From Lichenostomus cassidix (taxonomy: Eukaryota > Chordata > Aves > Passeriformes > Meliphagidae): a stretch of 64,000 nt of DNA. The notes beneath the pieces were generated by a model, which saw nothing but the letters and a program-made list of their open reading frames with translations, was not told where the DNA came from and ran no database searches. Positions 32,901 to 43,476 of this stretch are shown piece after piece (position 1 is the stretch's first letter; each line of letters begins with the position of its first letter). Made by a program: the position numbers and the translations under genes. The stretch spans positions 66,678,565 to 66,742,564 of the forward strand of contig CM039211.1 in the NCBI GenBank assembly GCA_008360975.2, written 5' to 3'.

Positions 32901-33519
32901 GTGCAGAGCAATTGGTATGGAGCCCTGGCTGGGGGTCAGGCTGGGAGCTGGCTGCCCACAGGCTGAATTCCTGCACTTACCAGCCAGCTTGCTTTGGAGC
33001 TGAATGTAAAAGAGGAGAAATTATGTGGCTCTCCACGGTGTTTCATCGAAAAGAAACTTAGAAGGGTCTTGGGAAACGGTCTCAAGTGCCAGGCTTCCCA
33101 AGAGCATTGGGATGTGTGACTGGCAGGAGGGGATAAAATGCATCCCCCAGGTGACAGAACTGACCCCACATTCTACAGACAAACCGTGGCAGGCAAGGCT
33201 CAGAAATTCTTTCTCACAACCCATCAGCACACTGCAGGCAGCCCCATTTTGCCTGTCCCAAACTGCCATGTTTTTCTTCTAGTTGTTCTCTTTCTGGTGA
33301 AAATGTTTAGTTTTCCAATCAGAAAGATTTGGCTGGAGAAATGTGAGTCCAGCTTTGACTCTAAACTTGCCGGTGCTTTCCATGAAGGCTAAAGTTGGTG
33401 CACGTGTGGGGAGATCCCCAGGGCAGCCACTGAGAAAATATCTCACCCTCTCAATTGTAATCACTGCCAGGACAGTATGGGCTGGAAAACAGTCCATGAA
33501 ACATGGCCTGTTTTGTCAC

Positions 33520-33780
33520 TGGATTATTTGAGGCTAATGAGTTAATTTGTTCCATATTTAAAGCCCTGTTTGTAAAGCCAAGTTAATGCAAGGAATAAAA
33601 TTCACTTGGAAAAAGAGATCTTCATCCACAGCTCAGTAAAAGACCTGGCAAGAAATGTGGCAGAATGAGCCTGATGCTGCCTGGGCATCTATTCAGTGCA
33701 AACACAAATAAGATCATAGTAATTAGCAATTCATAAAGAGATGAATATCAGGCAATTAAATAGGTAGTTTGAGGCATGCT
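33520..33780. promoter_or_regulatory. Candidate conserved non-coding element
   Basis: AT-rich island with GGCTAATGAGTTAATTTG near 33532, TCCATATTTAAAGCCC near 33550, CCAAGTTAATGCAAGG near 33578, and, at its right end, AGTAATTAGCAATTCATAAA at about 33718-33737 and GGCAATTAAATAGG near 33751. Several overlapping homeodomain cores. Inferred only. Confidence 0.35.
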
Positions 33781-34624
33781 GGTTGAAACGAGGTCTGTGT
33801 GGTGATTGTGGATCAGAGGCTGCCCAGGAGGTGGGTGTCAGGCTGCAGCAATGAGACACCCGGGCACAGACACTTCTTTGAAGCACAATTTGCTATTCCT
33901 GGTTTTTCTGCCCTCAGTTTTGAGTGCCAGATTAGCCCTGCTTCTGCTGAGAGAAAGGTTAGGTTTGAAATGGAAACCTGCTCTGGTGCTGGTGTAGGAT
34001 TAAGACTGTGGAGGAAAAATGATAAAGATTTGCTGCTTCTTAGGGAGGGTTCCCTGCATTTCAGGAGGTGTTTGGTGCAGCTCAGAGGTCTGATTGCCAG
34101 CATTTCATCTCATCTTGTTAGAGCTTCCAGTTGTGCTAAAGACTGTCCTGTTATTTCAAGATTGTCCACATCTGCTGCATTGCTGAGTGCTGAGAGGAGA
34201 CAAGCAGAGCTGAAATGGGCAGGCAGAAGAGAAATGCCAGCAGGATTGAAGCTTTTCATGCATTTTCACCACATGGACACACAATGCCATGTTGGATCAA
34301 AGCACTGCAGCTCTAGCTCTCAGCCTCCCCTCTGCCCCATGCCAGGCTCTGGCCAAGCACTATCCTCCCTGAAAGGGGGAAAAAATGTTGTCCAAGGTCA
34401 CAGAAGGAGCCAACAGGGAGGTTATTTTGGGAACATTAACACAGCCTTTAATTAGTGCACTGTGCATATGCCCAGGAGGCTGCAAGTTCCCTCAAGTGAG
34501 GAAGAAGAGAGATGTTAGCAATGGGGTGGTGAGGCCAGCAGGTCATGCTCAGGGCTGTCACATCCCCTTCACAGTGCCAGACTCCCTGTCTTTGTGCCGA
34601 GCCTGGTGATGGGGGCACAGAGTG
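33781..34624. other. Single-copy sequence, no gene seen
   Basis: A 218-codon + frame (33799-34455) covers this stretch. It shows no recognisable domain and is overlapped by other frames, so I treat it as chance. Confidence 0.5.
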
Positions 34625-34740
34625 CCTGTGGGGTTACAGCGCCTGTAATTAGCACTTAATGCATTTGACTTTCCTCCTCCGGGCTTGATTATTTCAGTGT
34701 GATTAACAGGACCTGTAGGATGCCACTGCAGACACAACAT
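34625..34740. promoter_or_regulatory. Candidate conserved element sharing a 13-mer with 28735
   Basis: Contains CCTGTAATTAGCA at about 34642-34654 with TAATTA at 34646-34651. The same 13 bases occur at about 28734-28746 in another candidate element. It continues with CTTAATGCATTTGAC near 34656, GGGCTTGATTATTTC near 34681 and GTGATTAACAGG near 34699. Confidence 0.35.
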
Positions 34741-36959
34741 CAGCTGTTCCCTGCCTGCTCTGAGGCGTGGGTACCCAGGCAGGGCTGACAGAGCTGTCTC
34801 CTCTGTGCTTTGTGGAGGTCATCACGCTGTGAGTGACCACGGGCAGCCAGAAACCCCATGCTCCTGCCCTGAGCTGGGCCCAGCACTGCCCAGCTGGGCA
34901 TGGGACTGATGAGATCTCCTGCCTTCTCCTGGCACCTGTTTCCTATGCTGTGATGCCCATATAACTGGGAAATGTCCCTTAATGTCATATCTAAACCTTC
35001 CCTGCTGAGAGCCTGCAATTGGTTTTGTCTGCACCCACTGATCTCGGCTTATTCCAGTCCTCTTTGCAGCTCCTTTCTATGTAGCTGGACACCTTCCTCC
35101 TCTCCCCTCGGCCTCCAGCTGCTCTGGATTAGGCTGCCTTTATTTTTTTAAGTATTGCTTAAGCCATGCAGAACCCCAAATAAGGCTTCTGCAAGGTCCT
35201 TCTTGATGCGCCAAGTTGTAACAGAAAATGTGGCTGGAGGGGCCTGAGAAGAAAATTTTCAGCTGGTACCACCTCTCCATCTCTTTTTGAGATGTCCCTG
35301 AGATGCTGGTGCAGAGCAGAGAGGGTGCCAGGACACCTGAGACTGGAGTCCAACTTCTGGCATTCTCCTCTTTGCAGTGGAATGCTCAGAGTTCAGCCGT
35401 TGATCCAGAGCTATTTTGAAATGTTAGGGCTGTCATTAACATGATTAAAGCTCTAACAAAATGAGACAGAATGAGTAGACCTGGTCAGCATGCTGCCCGA
35501 GGCACCTGGTGATAAGTAAAGAGCTTTACACCTCCTCTGAAAGAAACAAATCTTTTTCTTTCTCTCTGCATAGATCTGGCCCCAGGAGGAAGCTGGAACA
35601 AACTGAAATTTCAATCCTGGATGCATTTACCTCCACTCAGAGCTTCCCAGAGAAACTGTGTCTTATTGGATAATGGCTGCATTTTTCATGTTGCGTTCCT
35701 GTTTTGATCAGTGGAGATAGGTTATCTCCTGTCTAATGACATTAAAGTCACAGCAGCACAATAACATCCCCATGGCTCTCTAATGTACCCTGTCTGGCTC
35801 CCACCATTGCTCCTAGACTCGATGTGCTGGCAATGACTAAAAGGGCAGGTGAATTTGGGCAGCCATTCACGTCATCTGGCTCAAAGCTGTGGTCCCACTC
35901 CTGCATGGCACTTCAAACTTTTCATGAGGAAATGTAGGTGATGTTTTTCCATCACCTTGTCCTGTTGGGAGACATAAGGGTAGCTTGAGAGGCCCACAGG
36001 AGGAACCATGGCAGTGGTCAGTGGGCTTTAATGCACCAGAAGTCTGCTGGAAAATCTGTAAGAAAATGCGTAAAGGTCCCCAAAATAAATTGATTCGAAA
36101 TGTGTTTTTTCAGGCTGTGTGGGAAATAAATGATTTTATTCTGGCCAGGCTGGCTAACAGCAGCAGCAGAACGTGAGCCGCAAGCTTAGAGAGAAAAACC
36201 CTTGGAGGGCACTTCCAGCAGATGCAGCATTCCCAGGGGTAGTGAGGCTCTGGCGGTCCTGTTATCCCATCTCCACTGCCCAGCACCTCCCACACATGCT
36301 GGAATGTGGGAAATGGTGGGTCCATGGAAGCTGCAGAGCAGCTGGATGTGGGCAGTGCCTGCAGCAGTGCAGGGGAGCAGAGGCTGTGATGGGAAACGTG
36401 CTCTGTGGTCCCAATGTGCTGCACCACCACAGCCCTGGCTCAGCTGCCCAACAGCCTGTCCTGGTGCACACATCCACATGAACACCCACACACTGCAGCC
36501 AGGATGATCCAAAATTAAATCTGGCTTTAGAGGAGTTCCTCTCTTGGCATGGTTTGAGCTAGTCCCAGCAGTGGCACAGATGGGAGGTGGGCTCTGATCC
36601 GGGCTAATAAGACCTCCAGGGTGGCAAGAGCTCTGCCCCTGCAAGCTGGATTACCCACCTGGTGTCCCCAGCCACCCCAGGGGACATCTGGCTGGAGAGT
36701 CATGAACACAACTGATCCATGAGGAGAGAAAAGAGCCCACAGCCCCACACCTCTCTCCTATGCCTATCCAGAGCAGTTTGGGGCAGACCATCTCCAACAC
36801 ATTTCCATCCATTTTCTGCTCCTTGAAACTGTTCCCAGAGCCCACAGCTCAGTAACACATCCCTGTCACAAAAGCTTTAATGCTGCCCTGCTTAAGGGCT
36901 GACACTCTGAAAGGACATGGCCAGAGTCTGCACCTTTCAGTGCCAGGCTTTGCAGTCTG
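34741..36959. other. Single-copy sequence, no gene seen
   Basis: No repeat or exon recognised. An AT-rich patch at about 35400-35475 (ATTTTGAAATGTTAGG, GCTGTCATTAACATGATTAA) and one at about 35670-35790 could be small regulatory elements. Overlapping frames at 36110-36748 on both strands have no known domain. Confidence 0.5.
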
Positions 36960-37025
36960 ACAAGCTGCCATACCTAATTGCTAATTAATTAAGATTTGCA
37001 TATGCAGTTTAATTCAGCTGGCTGC
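36960..37025. promoter_or_regulatory. Candidate POU/homeodomain regulatory site cluster
   Basis: TAATTGCTAATTAATTAAG at 36975-36993 contains the palindrome TTAATTAA (36985-36992) and overlapping TAATTA cores. The consensus POU octamer ATTTGCAT follows directly at 36994-37001, then CAGTTTAATTCAGCTGGCTG. Octamer and homeodomain sites abutting like this occur in neural enhancers bound by POU factors; use here is inferred. Confidence 0.42.
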
Positions 37026-38035
37026 AGCCCCCCCGATGGGACCCAGACAGCTGACAAACATCTCTGATGCACCACCAAAACATCTTGGCTCCTCTGCTCA
37101 ATCAGGTGAAGTTATTTTAGTTCAGCCATTGGCAGAAGGTATTTCAGAAGCACTATGAAATACAGTAAATAAGTAATAAAACTTTTAAAAAATCTAATCC
37201 ATGGAAATATTTGATATTTCAGGACTGTTTCCTGTCTTGTACTGAACTCTTTTACCTTCTTACTGGTAGTGAGAAGCTGGTAATTCCAAGGAAGAAAGAA
37301 GGGAAGAGATGTAGATTGGTTTGATAACTTCCACTAGTTTCATGCTAGTCTCAATTTACTTGTTTGTTTGTCTAAATTTATTCCAGTGCTGAGATGGGAC
37401 CATTTGGATTCATCTGCAGCTCTCTGGTTTGGAAATGCATTGGCAGGCAGTTTCATTTTAATAGCCATTGTTGCTTTTGCCCCCAGAAATTTCTGAGCTG
37501 GGAAAGTTGGTTTTTTGTGACTGACTTTGTTCTGCAAATAGTTTTGGTTTTGCTGAAGCAGCATTCTGGGCAAATGAAATGTTTGAAACTCCAGATATGT
37601 GGCGTGTAAGTGTATTTCTGTCTGTGAATACAGACATATTTTTATGTGTTTGCTCAATTGTGTTTATTTTAGGCAAGAAATTGAGGATTTAGTATCAACT
37701 AGTTGCACAGAGCAAGCTGGGAAGTTTCCGTTTTGGATGCTACGGTCTGATGGTGCTGCTAACATCCCACGCTCCCACCACTGTGCCTTAGCCTTTCCCC
37801 TGGCTTGAAGTGGTGACCTGGGAAAGGCTGGAGGCCCTGAGCACCTCCAAAGGGCTCAGAAGGAGTCCTTTTTCCTAGATGCAGGCCAGTGTCCTGGTCA
37901 CTTCACCCAGACCATGTGCTGTCACAACCAGCTTGGGACTCCTGGAGAATGGGCTGCTTGGTTGGTCAAAAATAAAAGGCAAAACAAATGCAGGAAGGGA
38001 GCTGTGCATGATGCAGAGCAGCATCTGAGCAAACC
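37026..38035. other. Single-copy sequence, no gene seen
   Basis: The first part (37120-37700) is AT-rich, with T-rich runs and no known repeat. No exon recognised. Confidence 0.5.
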
Positions 38036-38220
38036 TAGAGGGTGGCTGGGCACTGGAACAGGGAAGGGGTCACAGCACCCAATCTGACAGAGCTCAAGAA
38101 GGGTCTGGACAACACTCTCAGGCACATGGTGAGATTCTTTGGGCTGTCCTGTGCAGGGCCAGGAGTTGGACTTTGATGATTCCTTCTGGGTCCCTTCCAA
38201 CTCAGCACATTCCGTGATTC
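38036..38220 (+). repeat. CR1 LINE 3'-end fragment, sense
   Basis: About 185 bp of CR1 3' UTR. Landmarks: GGGCACTGGAACAGGG near 38048, TCTGGACAACACTCTCAGGC at about 38103-38122, CAGGGCCAGGAGTTGGACTT at about 38154-38173, and terminal TCCGTGATTC at 38211-38220. The 3' UTR differs from the CR1 copies at 1688 and 43251, so it is a different subfamily. Confidence 0.9.
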
Positions 38221-38635
38221 CAAACCCATCTGGAGATGTTCTTCTTCACCATGGGTGTATGGGTGGGTGGTGGCCTGTGGCTACAGAAAAGCAATGGTCC
38301 ACCTCATGGGTCCCATCTGGATTGTTTGTGAAGTCACACTGACTCTGGTGGTCCCTTGCCTGTGAAGCCCAAGCCTAAATCCAGTTTGATTTCTGGGGCA
38401 GTCATGCTTTTTGGGAGCTCTAAATTTTACCTTCTTCAGCAGGAAAACTCCAAAGGTGACATGCACTTAAAAATATGGTTTTGCCTGGATGGCTGCCTCT
38501 GCCCAAGGGAGCCAAGGTGGCTGCAGCTCTGACGAAGATGCTGTGACCAGCATGAGCTGCTCCTGGGCTGGGTGAGCACAGGGGAAACAGCTGGAGGGAT
38601 TTGCTGCTCCATCTGAGGATTTCAAATTCATGACA
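38221..38635. other. Single-copy sequence, no gene seen
   Basis: No feature recognised. Confidence 0.5.
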
Positions 38636-38685
38636 GATTTAGAAAATGCATCAGAGACCTGATTTAGAAAATGCATCAGAGACCT
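38636..38685. repeat. Perfect 25-bp tandem duplication
   Basis: Copies at 38636-38660 and 38661-38685 are identical (GATTTAGAAAATGC..CAGAGACCT), followed by a third partial echo GAGACCTGAG. No mismatch between copies suggests a recent duplication, possibly polymorphic. Confidence 0.95.
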
Positions 38686-39309
38686 GAGACCTGAGCCTCC
38701 TCAAGGTGTTTGGTAAGCTTGGGGCTTGTTGTCTGCTTGGTTTTGCTCTTGTGTTGCAGTACTAAACCACCCAAAACTCGACCTGGCTGCTGGTGGGCAG
38801 AGACACAGGCTCAACACGCAACTGCTTGGGAAAAAAAAATAAGCCTCAGAGTGGAGTGTAGAGCATTCTAAGATTTTTACAGTGTTGAGGCAGAAATTTG
38901 TCTGGACACTGACCTTCCTGCAGATGCCACAGTGGAGCTAAAAGTGAGCTGGGGAAGGTAGGGAAGGACCACAGTGCAGAGAAAGAGATAGTGATGGCTG
39001 TGGCTGGGGTTTGATCTCATCAGGCCATCCTGGGCTGCAGTCAGTCCTGGGGGCAAATGCAGCCCCTGGAGCTGGATGAAGAAGAGGTCTTTTCCTCCTT
39101 TGTGATACCCCACAGGCAGTTCTGTGATGCCTCCAGCCTGTGTGGCCAAGAGGCAAATACAACTCTGAACAAAACAAAAGCCATTTATTTCTCTATCATG
39201 CTCCATTTCTGGCCTACAAAGTGGAAAAAAAAGAGTGCCTTTTTTCTGGGAGTTTTCTGACTGACTCCAGCTGCCTCCCCCGTTTTGCTGCAGCCAGCAA
39301 CAGGCTTAG
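38686..39309. other. Single-copy sequence, no gene seen
   Basis: Short A-run at about 38832-38840. No exon recognised. Confidence 0.5.
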
Positions 39310-39480
39310 AAATACCAGGTTTAATTAAAACAATCTTTTATGTTCCAATGCAAGCCTTATTTCCTCTACCTGGTGAGAAATGGCTCTTGCCTCAATCAGC
39401 AATTGAAGTCTGAGATTGCTGCGCTGAGCAGAACGGCGGCCACTTTCTGTTAATTAAAGCTCAGCTCAGGGCACTGCTGC
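39310..39480. promoter_or_regulatory. Candidate conserved element with two TTAATTAA palindromes
   Basis: TTAATTAA occurs at 39321-39328 and again at 39450-39457, 129 bp apart. Between them lie ACAATCTTTTATG, CAATCAGCAATTGAAG near 39395, and GATTGCTGCGCTGAGCAG near 39414. A CpG pair (AACGGCGGCC) precedes the second palindrome. Inferred enhancer. Confidence 0.38.
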
Positions 39481-39984
39481 CCAGCCTTCCCAAAGCAGTT
39501 CCCAAAGTTTGCCTCCAGCCTCACAGGACCAGCAAAGGGACATGAGCATTACTGGGATGCAGGAGGAAACCTGCTGGCTTCCATCCCATTCTAATGATTT
39601 CCAGACCAAAATAGATATAATTTATTTGGTTGGGGTCTTTCCTCTGATAAGAGAGCCTTCACAGCTGTTTGGAGAGCCTGTCTGAAAAGGATGGTATCTC
39701 TAACTGCACACTCTGACTTAGCATTGTCAAGTTTTACTCTTTGGTTGTATTTCCATTCCCCCCAGGACTTCTCCCTGCCCAGTTTCTGCTTTCCCACTGG
39801 ATGCCAGAGACTTCCCCTCATTGCAGTGTCTGGGAGGTCCATCTGCTCCAGATAGTTCCTGTGCTGTTCCCCAGGCATGTGGGAGCTGTATTTGTGGGAG
39901 AAGGGCATTTCCCAGTGTTTGGTATAAGGAGGGGAAGGTAAGAATTTCTCCTGGCTGGCAGATGGCTCCACCATGCCAGCTAGA

Positions 39985-40180
39985 ATTAAGGCTGAAATTA
40001 TGGGATCACTAAAATGAGATTTACAATAGTAGAATAAAGTTACTGAAAGATGAGTACAACTCTATGCATTATTAAGAGTGCTTAACAGTAAAGACTCTCA
40101 CTGCATCAGCACCTCGTTTAGCTTCTTTCTTCTTCTCACATAAAGCTGCAATCTCTCTCTATTAATGTAAGACCTAGTTT
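39985..40180. promoter_or_regulatory. Candidate conserved non-coding element
   Basis: AT-rich block with TGAAATTATGGGATCACT near 39993, GAATAAAGTTACTG near 40032, ATGCATTATTAAGAGTGC near 40065, ATAAAGCTGCAATC near 40140 and TATTAATGTAAG near 40159. Suggestive only. Confidence 0.28.
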
Positions 40181-41799
40181 CTTTCTATGAAACAACTATT
40201 TTTCTTCACCAGTCTCCAGCACGGGAAGTTGAAGGAGGAAAGAGTCCTTTTGTCTGTGTTGCCCCAGGTGAAAATGTCCTTGTCCTACTCTTTTCCCCAG
40301 GCATTTGGGAGCCCAGACAATGACAGGAGGGTCAAACCTGCTCTTCCCAAAGGTCTCTTGCACCCACCTGTACCAAATACTCTCAACAAGGGGTCCCTGG
40401 CTACAGCTTATACCCTGCCACAGCCCCCTGAAAACACTATTTATTATCATTTGTGATCAAGGTGTGAGGACAGCTGAGGGCTTTCAAATCTAATGGTCAT
40501 CTACTAACAGGCCCAAGGAGCTTTGGCTGAGGAGAGACAGGGGTGCTTACACAGTCAAAGCAGACAGTATTTCCCTCCAAGTGGTGGGAACCTAGGTGAG
40601 CATCCCCTGACACCTCTGGCATCTTGTGAGAACTGCACAGGACTGTGGGGAAACTTTTCTAGTTTCAGCACCAAGTTTGTTGGGTGGTGGATTTGCCCCC
40701 TTGATGGTCAATTCAGACCCAAAGATGCTTGTGCCAGGCAGCTGTGAACATTGGCATGAGGGAGGTGTGAGCACCCAGCTTGTCTTTTGGCAAGGTCTTT
40801 CCAACTCATGGAGCCCCAGCTCTACTGGGATGCTGGGTAAGGCAGGATGTCCTGCATTTGTCTACCCTAGTCTCTTCCAGAAGAACAGGGAAATTCTCAA
40901 GGTGTCTGGTCTTTGTCCCTGAGGAAGTTAGACTCACTCAGGATGGGTTTGGGAAAAGCAGGCAGGAGCAATGCTTTGCAGGTGCAGAGAGGGAAAGGAT
41001 TTCTGCAACACACTTTGCTGTGTGCATGGGGAGGCAAGGGTCACACGGCAGCCCTTTTACCCCTGCCCAGGAGCCTGTCACTCCTTCAGGCCTCCATAAC
41101 TCACCTTTGGACTGAATTTGTTTCATGACTGATTTTTGACCAGATTGGCCACACCATTAACTACTGTGGACCTGTAGTAACCCCTTAGCTTCCTCAGTGT
41201 ATCAGAGTCCACACACATCTCCATGAAATGGGGTAATTCCAGATTCCTCTCTGGTCCACCATCTCCTCAAGGGTTAGCAGCAGCTTTTCCTCCAACCAAA
41301 CAGACCTTTCTAAGCAGAACTTTTCACACTAGATTTTTCCAAGCAGAGCCCTGCCGGCAGCACACACATCCCATTCCCTGAAGCACCAAAGCAGCTCTGC
41401 ACTGCAGACCCTGCAGGGAGCCAGGAGCTGGCACTTCCCTAGCCAATTCCATCTGTTTTAGGGAGTGCCTGCAGCAGCACCCAGCTGCTGTGCTCCCCAG
41501 CTCTGCTACACAACCCAGCACAGAGATAGGTCAGACATATCAGCAAGAGATCTCCAACTCCAAATACACCTGGGAGGTTTACATATGCCTCTGCATTCTC
41601 TGGAAAGTCACTGAAGGGCTTCTCTATCCCTAAATATCCCTCAGAGGTCCCCTTGCCGAGCACAGGCCACGTCTACCCTACTTAGTGAGCCGGAGCTGTT
41701 GTCAGAGTTGACACTGTGTAAGATTTACTCCATCCTGCGTGAAAGGAAAGACCAAACCCTCACATCTGAGTTAATGAAACAGTCTGAGGAGACAATAGT

Positions 41800-42050
41800 T
41801 CCTGGCGCTGCGAGAGCTTGCATTAGTGAGCTGGGGTTATGGAGAGCTCTGATCAATAAATATGTTGCCACAGCTTTTCGGAGCATCCATCACTTGTCAG
41901 GAAATGCATTTAGGCTAATACCTGCAGAGGGCATAAACCAGCCATAGGAATTAAAACCTGCCACATGCCAAATGGTAATGCACAATTTAATGATCACAGG
42001 ATCTGATAAATAAGCAAAACTGTGAAATGAATAAATACACTCTGGCATCA
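41800..42050. promoter_or_regulatory. Candidate conserved non-coding element
   Basis: Contains GAGCTTGCATTAGTGAGCTG near 41814, the onecut-like core ATCAATAAA at 41852-41860, GGAAATGCATTTAGGCTAAT near 41900, ATGGTAATGCAC near 41972, and CACAATTTAATGATCAC near 41981. An 82-codon frame (41699-41947) enters it and looks superficially protein-like, but I recognise no family. Conserved non-coding DNA is the simpler reading. Confidence 0.35.
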
Positions 42051-43250
42051 ACATCTGCAACCCAACCTGACCACATTTAGAATCTCAAGATTAACCTGCA
42101 AGGTGCTTCTCTGGGCTCATCTGTTTTCAGTACGTGGGCAGCAAAGGCAGCAGCCTGAAACCCTTTCCCAGGAGAGCCCAAAGGACTTTCAGAACCAGTG
42201 TTTCTTGTCACCTCAACACTGGTGTAAGTAGGGAATGAGCAGGCTCTCTGTGGAGGAAAAGCTGCAGCAAAAGGCACAGCAATGAGCTCTACTCCGTGGC
42301 TGTGCTGGGCAAAGCAATATCAGGAGGGGCTGAAACTGCAGCAAAGAAAGTTTAGGCTGGACAGCGGAAAAAGGGAACAAGTGATCATTCCTGACTGTCA
42401 GAGGCAACAAGTGAAGGGGATTTTAGGAAGAGTCAGGGCAAGCTAAGGAGAGCTGATCATGGGACCAGAGGCCCCAGAGAACCTCTCCAACTCATCTGCC
42501 TCCCCATCAGGTTCATCTTATGTTTCTCCCAACACCACCAGCGCAGCCCAAGGCTCTCACTGCATTACCTGGGAGCAGGTAGGACCAGGCAGGAGGAAAG
42601 GAACAAATCCTAAGTGAGAAATAACCCTTAAGAGAGCAGAATGAGAGAAGCATGCTGCTGAGAATGCTTCCTGAACTGCTCCAGCAGCTATCCAGGGAAG
42701 GGCTCAGCATTGGAAAGGGAGGATAAGCAGCATGAAATTAAGAAAGGGAAATTCTCAGGTCTGTAGCAAGAAAAAAAACATTCTGACAAGAAGATTTATG
42801 AGGCTGTGGAGACGTTTTTCCCAAGGAAAGCCTGGGACATTTGAAACTAGATTAAACAGTGGATCCGGGGATGCAAACAGGGAAAACATTTGTGCTGCAG
42901 GAGAGTTGGACTAGAGGGAGCTGAGTAAGGCATTGCCCATTGCTGATTTATTCCTGATCTGTTGTGCTATCTATTCATGCTCTTCTATGACATCCATCAT
43001 CTGATTCTCCCTGGTCCTTGAGAATGTGGAAGGTGGCCTCTGGGGCCAGCATGGATCAGGGATCATTAAATATCCCTTTCTGCCATTGAAGACCAGCTAA
43101 ATCTCCTTGGCATCTTCAGGCAGCTCAAGCACAGCCCTGCCATTCCCCTGACATGTGAATGGCATGTGCTGCTGAGGGTCATGAGATGGCCAGCAGCACT
43201 TCAGCAGGACTTCAGCCAGAGCTGTTATGGTGCAAGGACATGCTGGGTGC

Positions 43251-43476
43251 AGGTTTAGATTAGATATTGGGAAAAAAAATCCTTACCATAAGGTTGCTGA
43301 GGCACTGGAAACTTGCCCAGGGAAGTTGTGGATGCCCGATTCAAGTGTTCAAGGCCAGGTTGGGTGCAGCTCTGAGCAACCTGGTCGAGTGGAAGGTGTC
43401 CAGCCCACGGCATGGGGGTGGGAATGAGATGGTCTTCAAGGTTCCCTTCCAACCAAAACCATTCCATGATTCTAAG
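43251..43476 (+). repeat. CR1 LINE 3'-end fragment, sense
   Basis: About 225 bp. Landmarks: AGGTTTAGATTAGATATTGG at 43251-43270, GGAAGTTGTGGATGCCC at about 43321-43337, TTCAAGGCCAGGTTGG near 43348, GTGGAAGGTGTCC near 43389, GGTTCCCTTCCAACC near 43440, and terminal TCCATGATTCTAAG. A typical young-type 3' UTR. Confidence 0.92.

Larger units (their letters stand above)
28801..33519. other. Single-copy stretch, no gene seen, several AT-rich islands
   Basis: No interspersed repeat or exon recognised. The frames at 29143-29825 overlap in three phases and have no known domain. Islands inside it (29690-29930, 31300-31545 and 32760-32900) are listed separately. A T-run lies at 31472-31483. Confidence 0.5.
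39481..43250. other. Single-copy stretch, no gene seen
   Basis: No interspersed repeat or exon recognised. Contains two AT-rich candidate elements listed separately (39985-40180 and 41800-42050). The remaining frames show no known domains. Confidence 0.5.

Noticed and set aside
33799..34455. 218-codon + frame
   Set aside because: No recognisable domain and overlapped by frames in other phases; length alone is not convincing in DNA of this composition.
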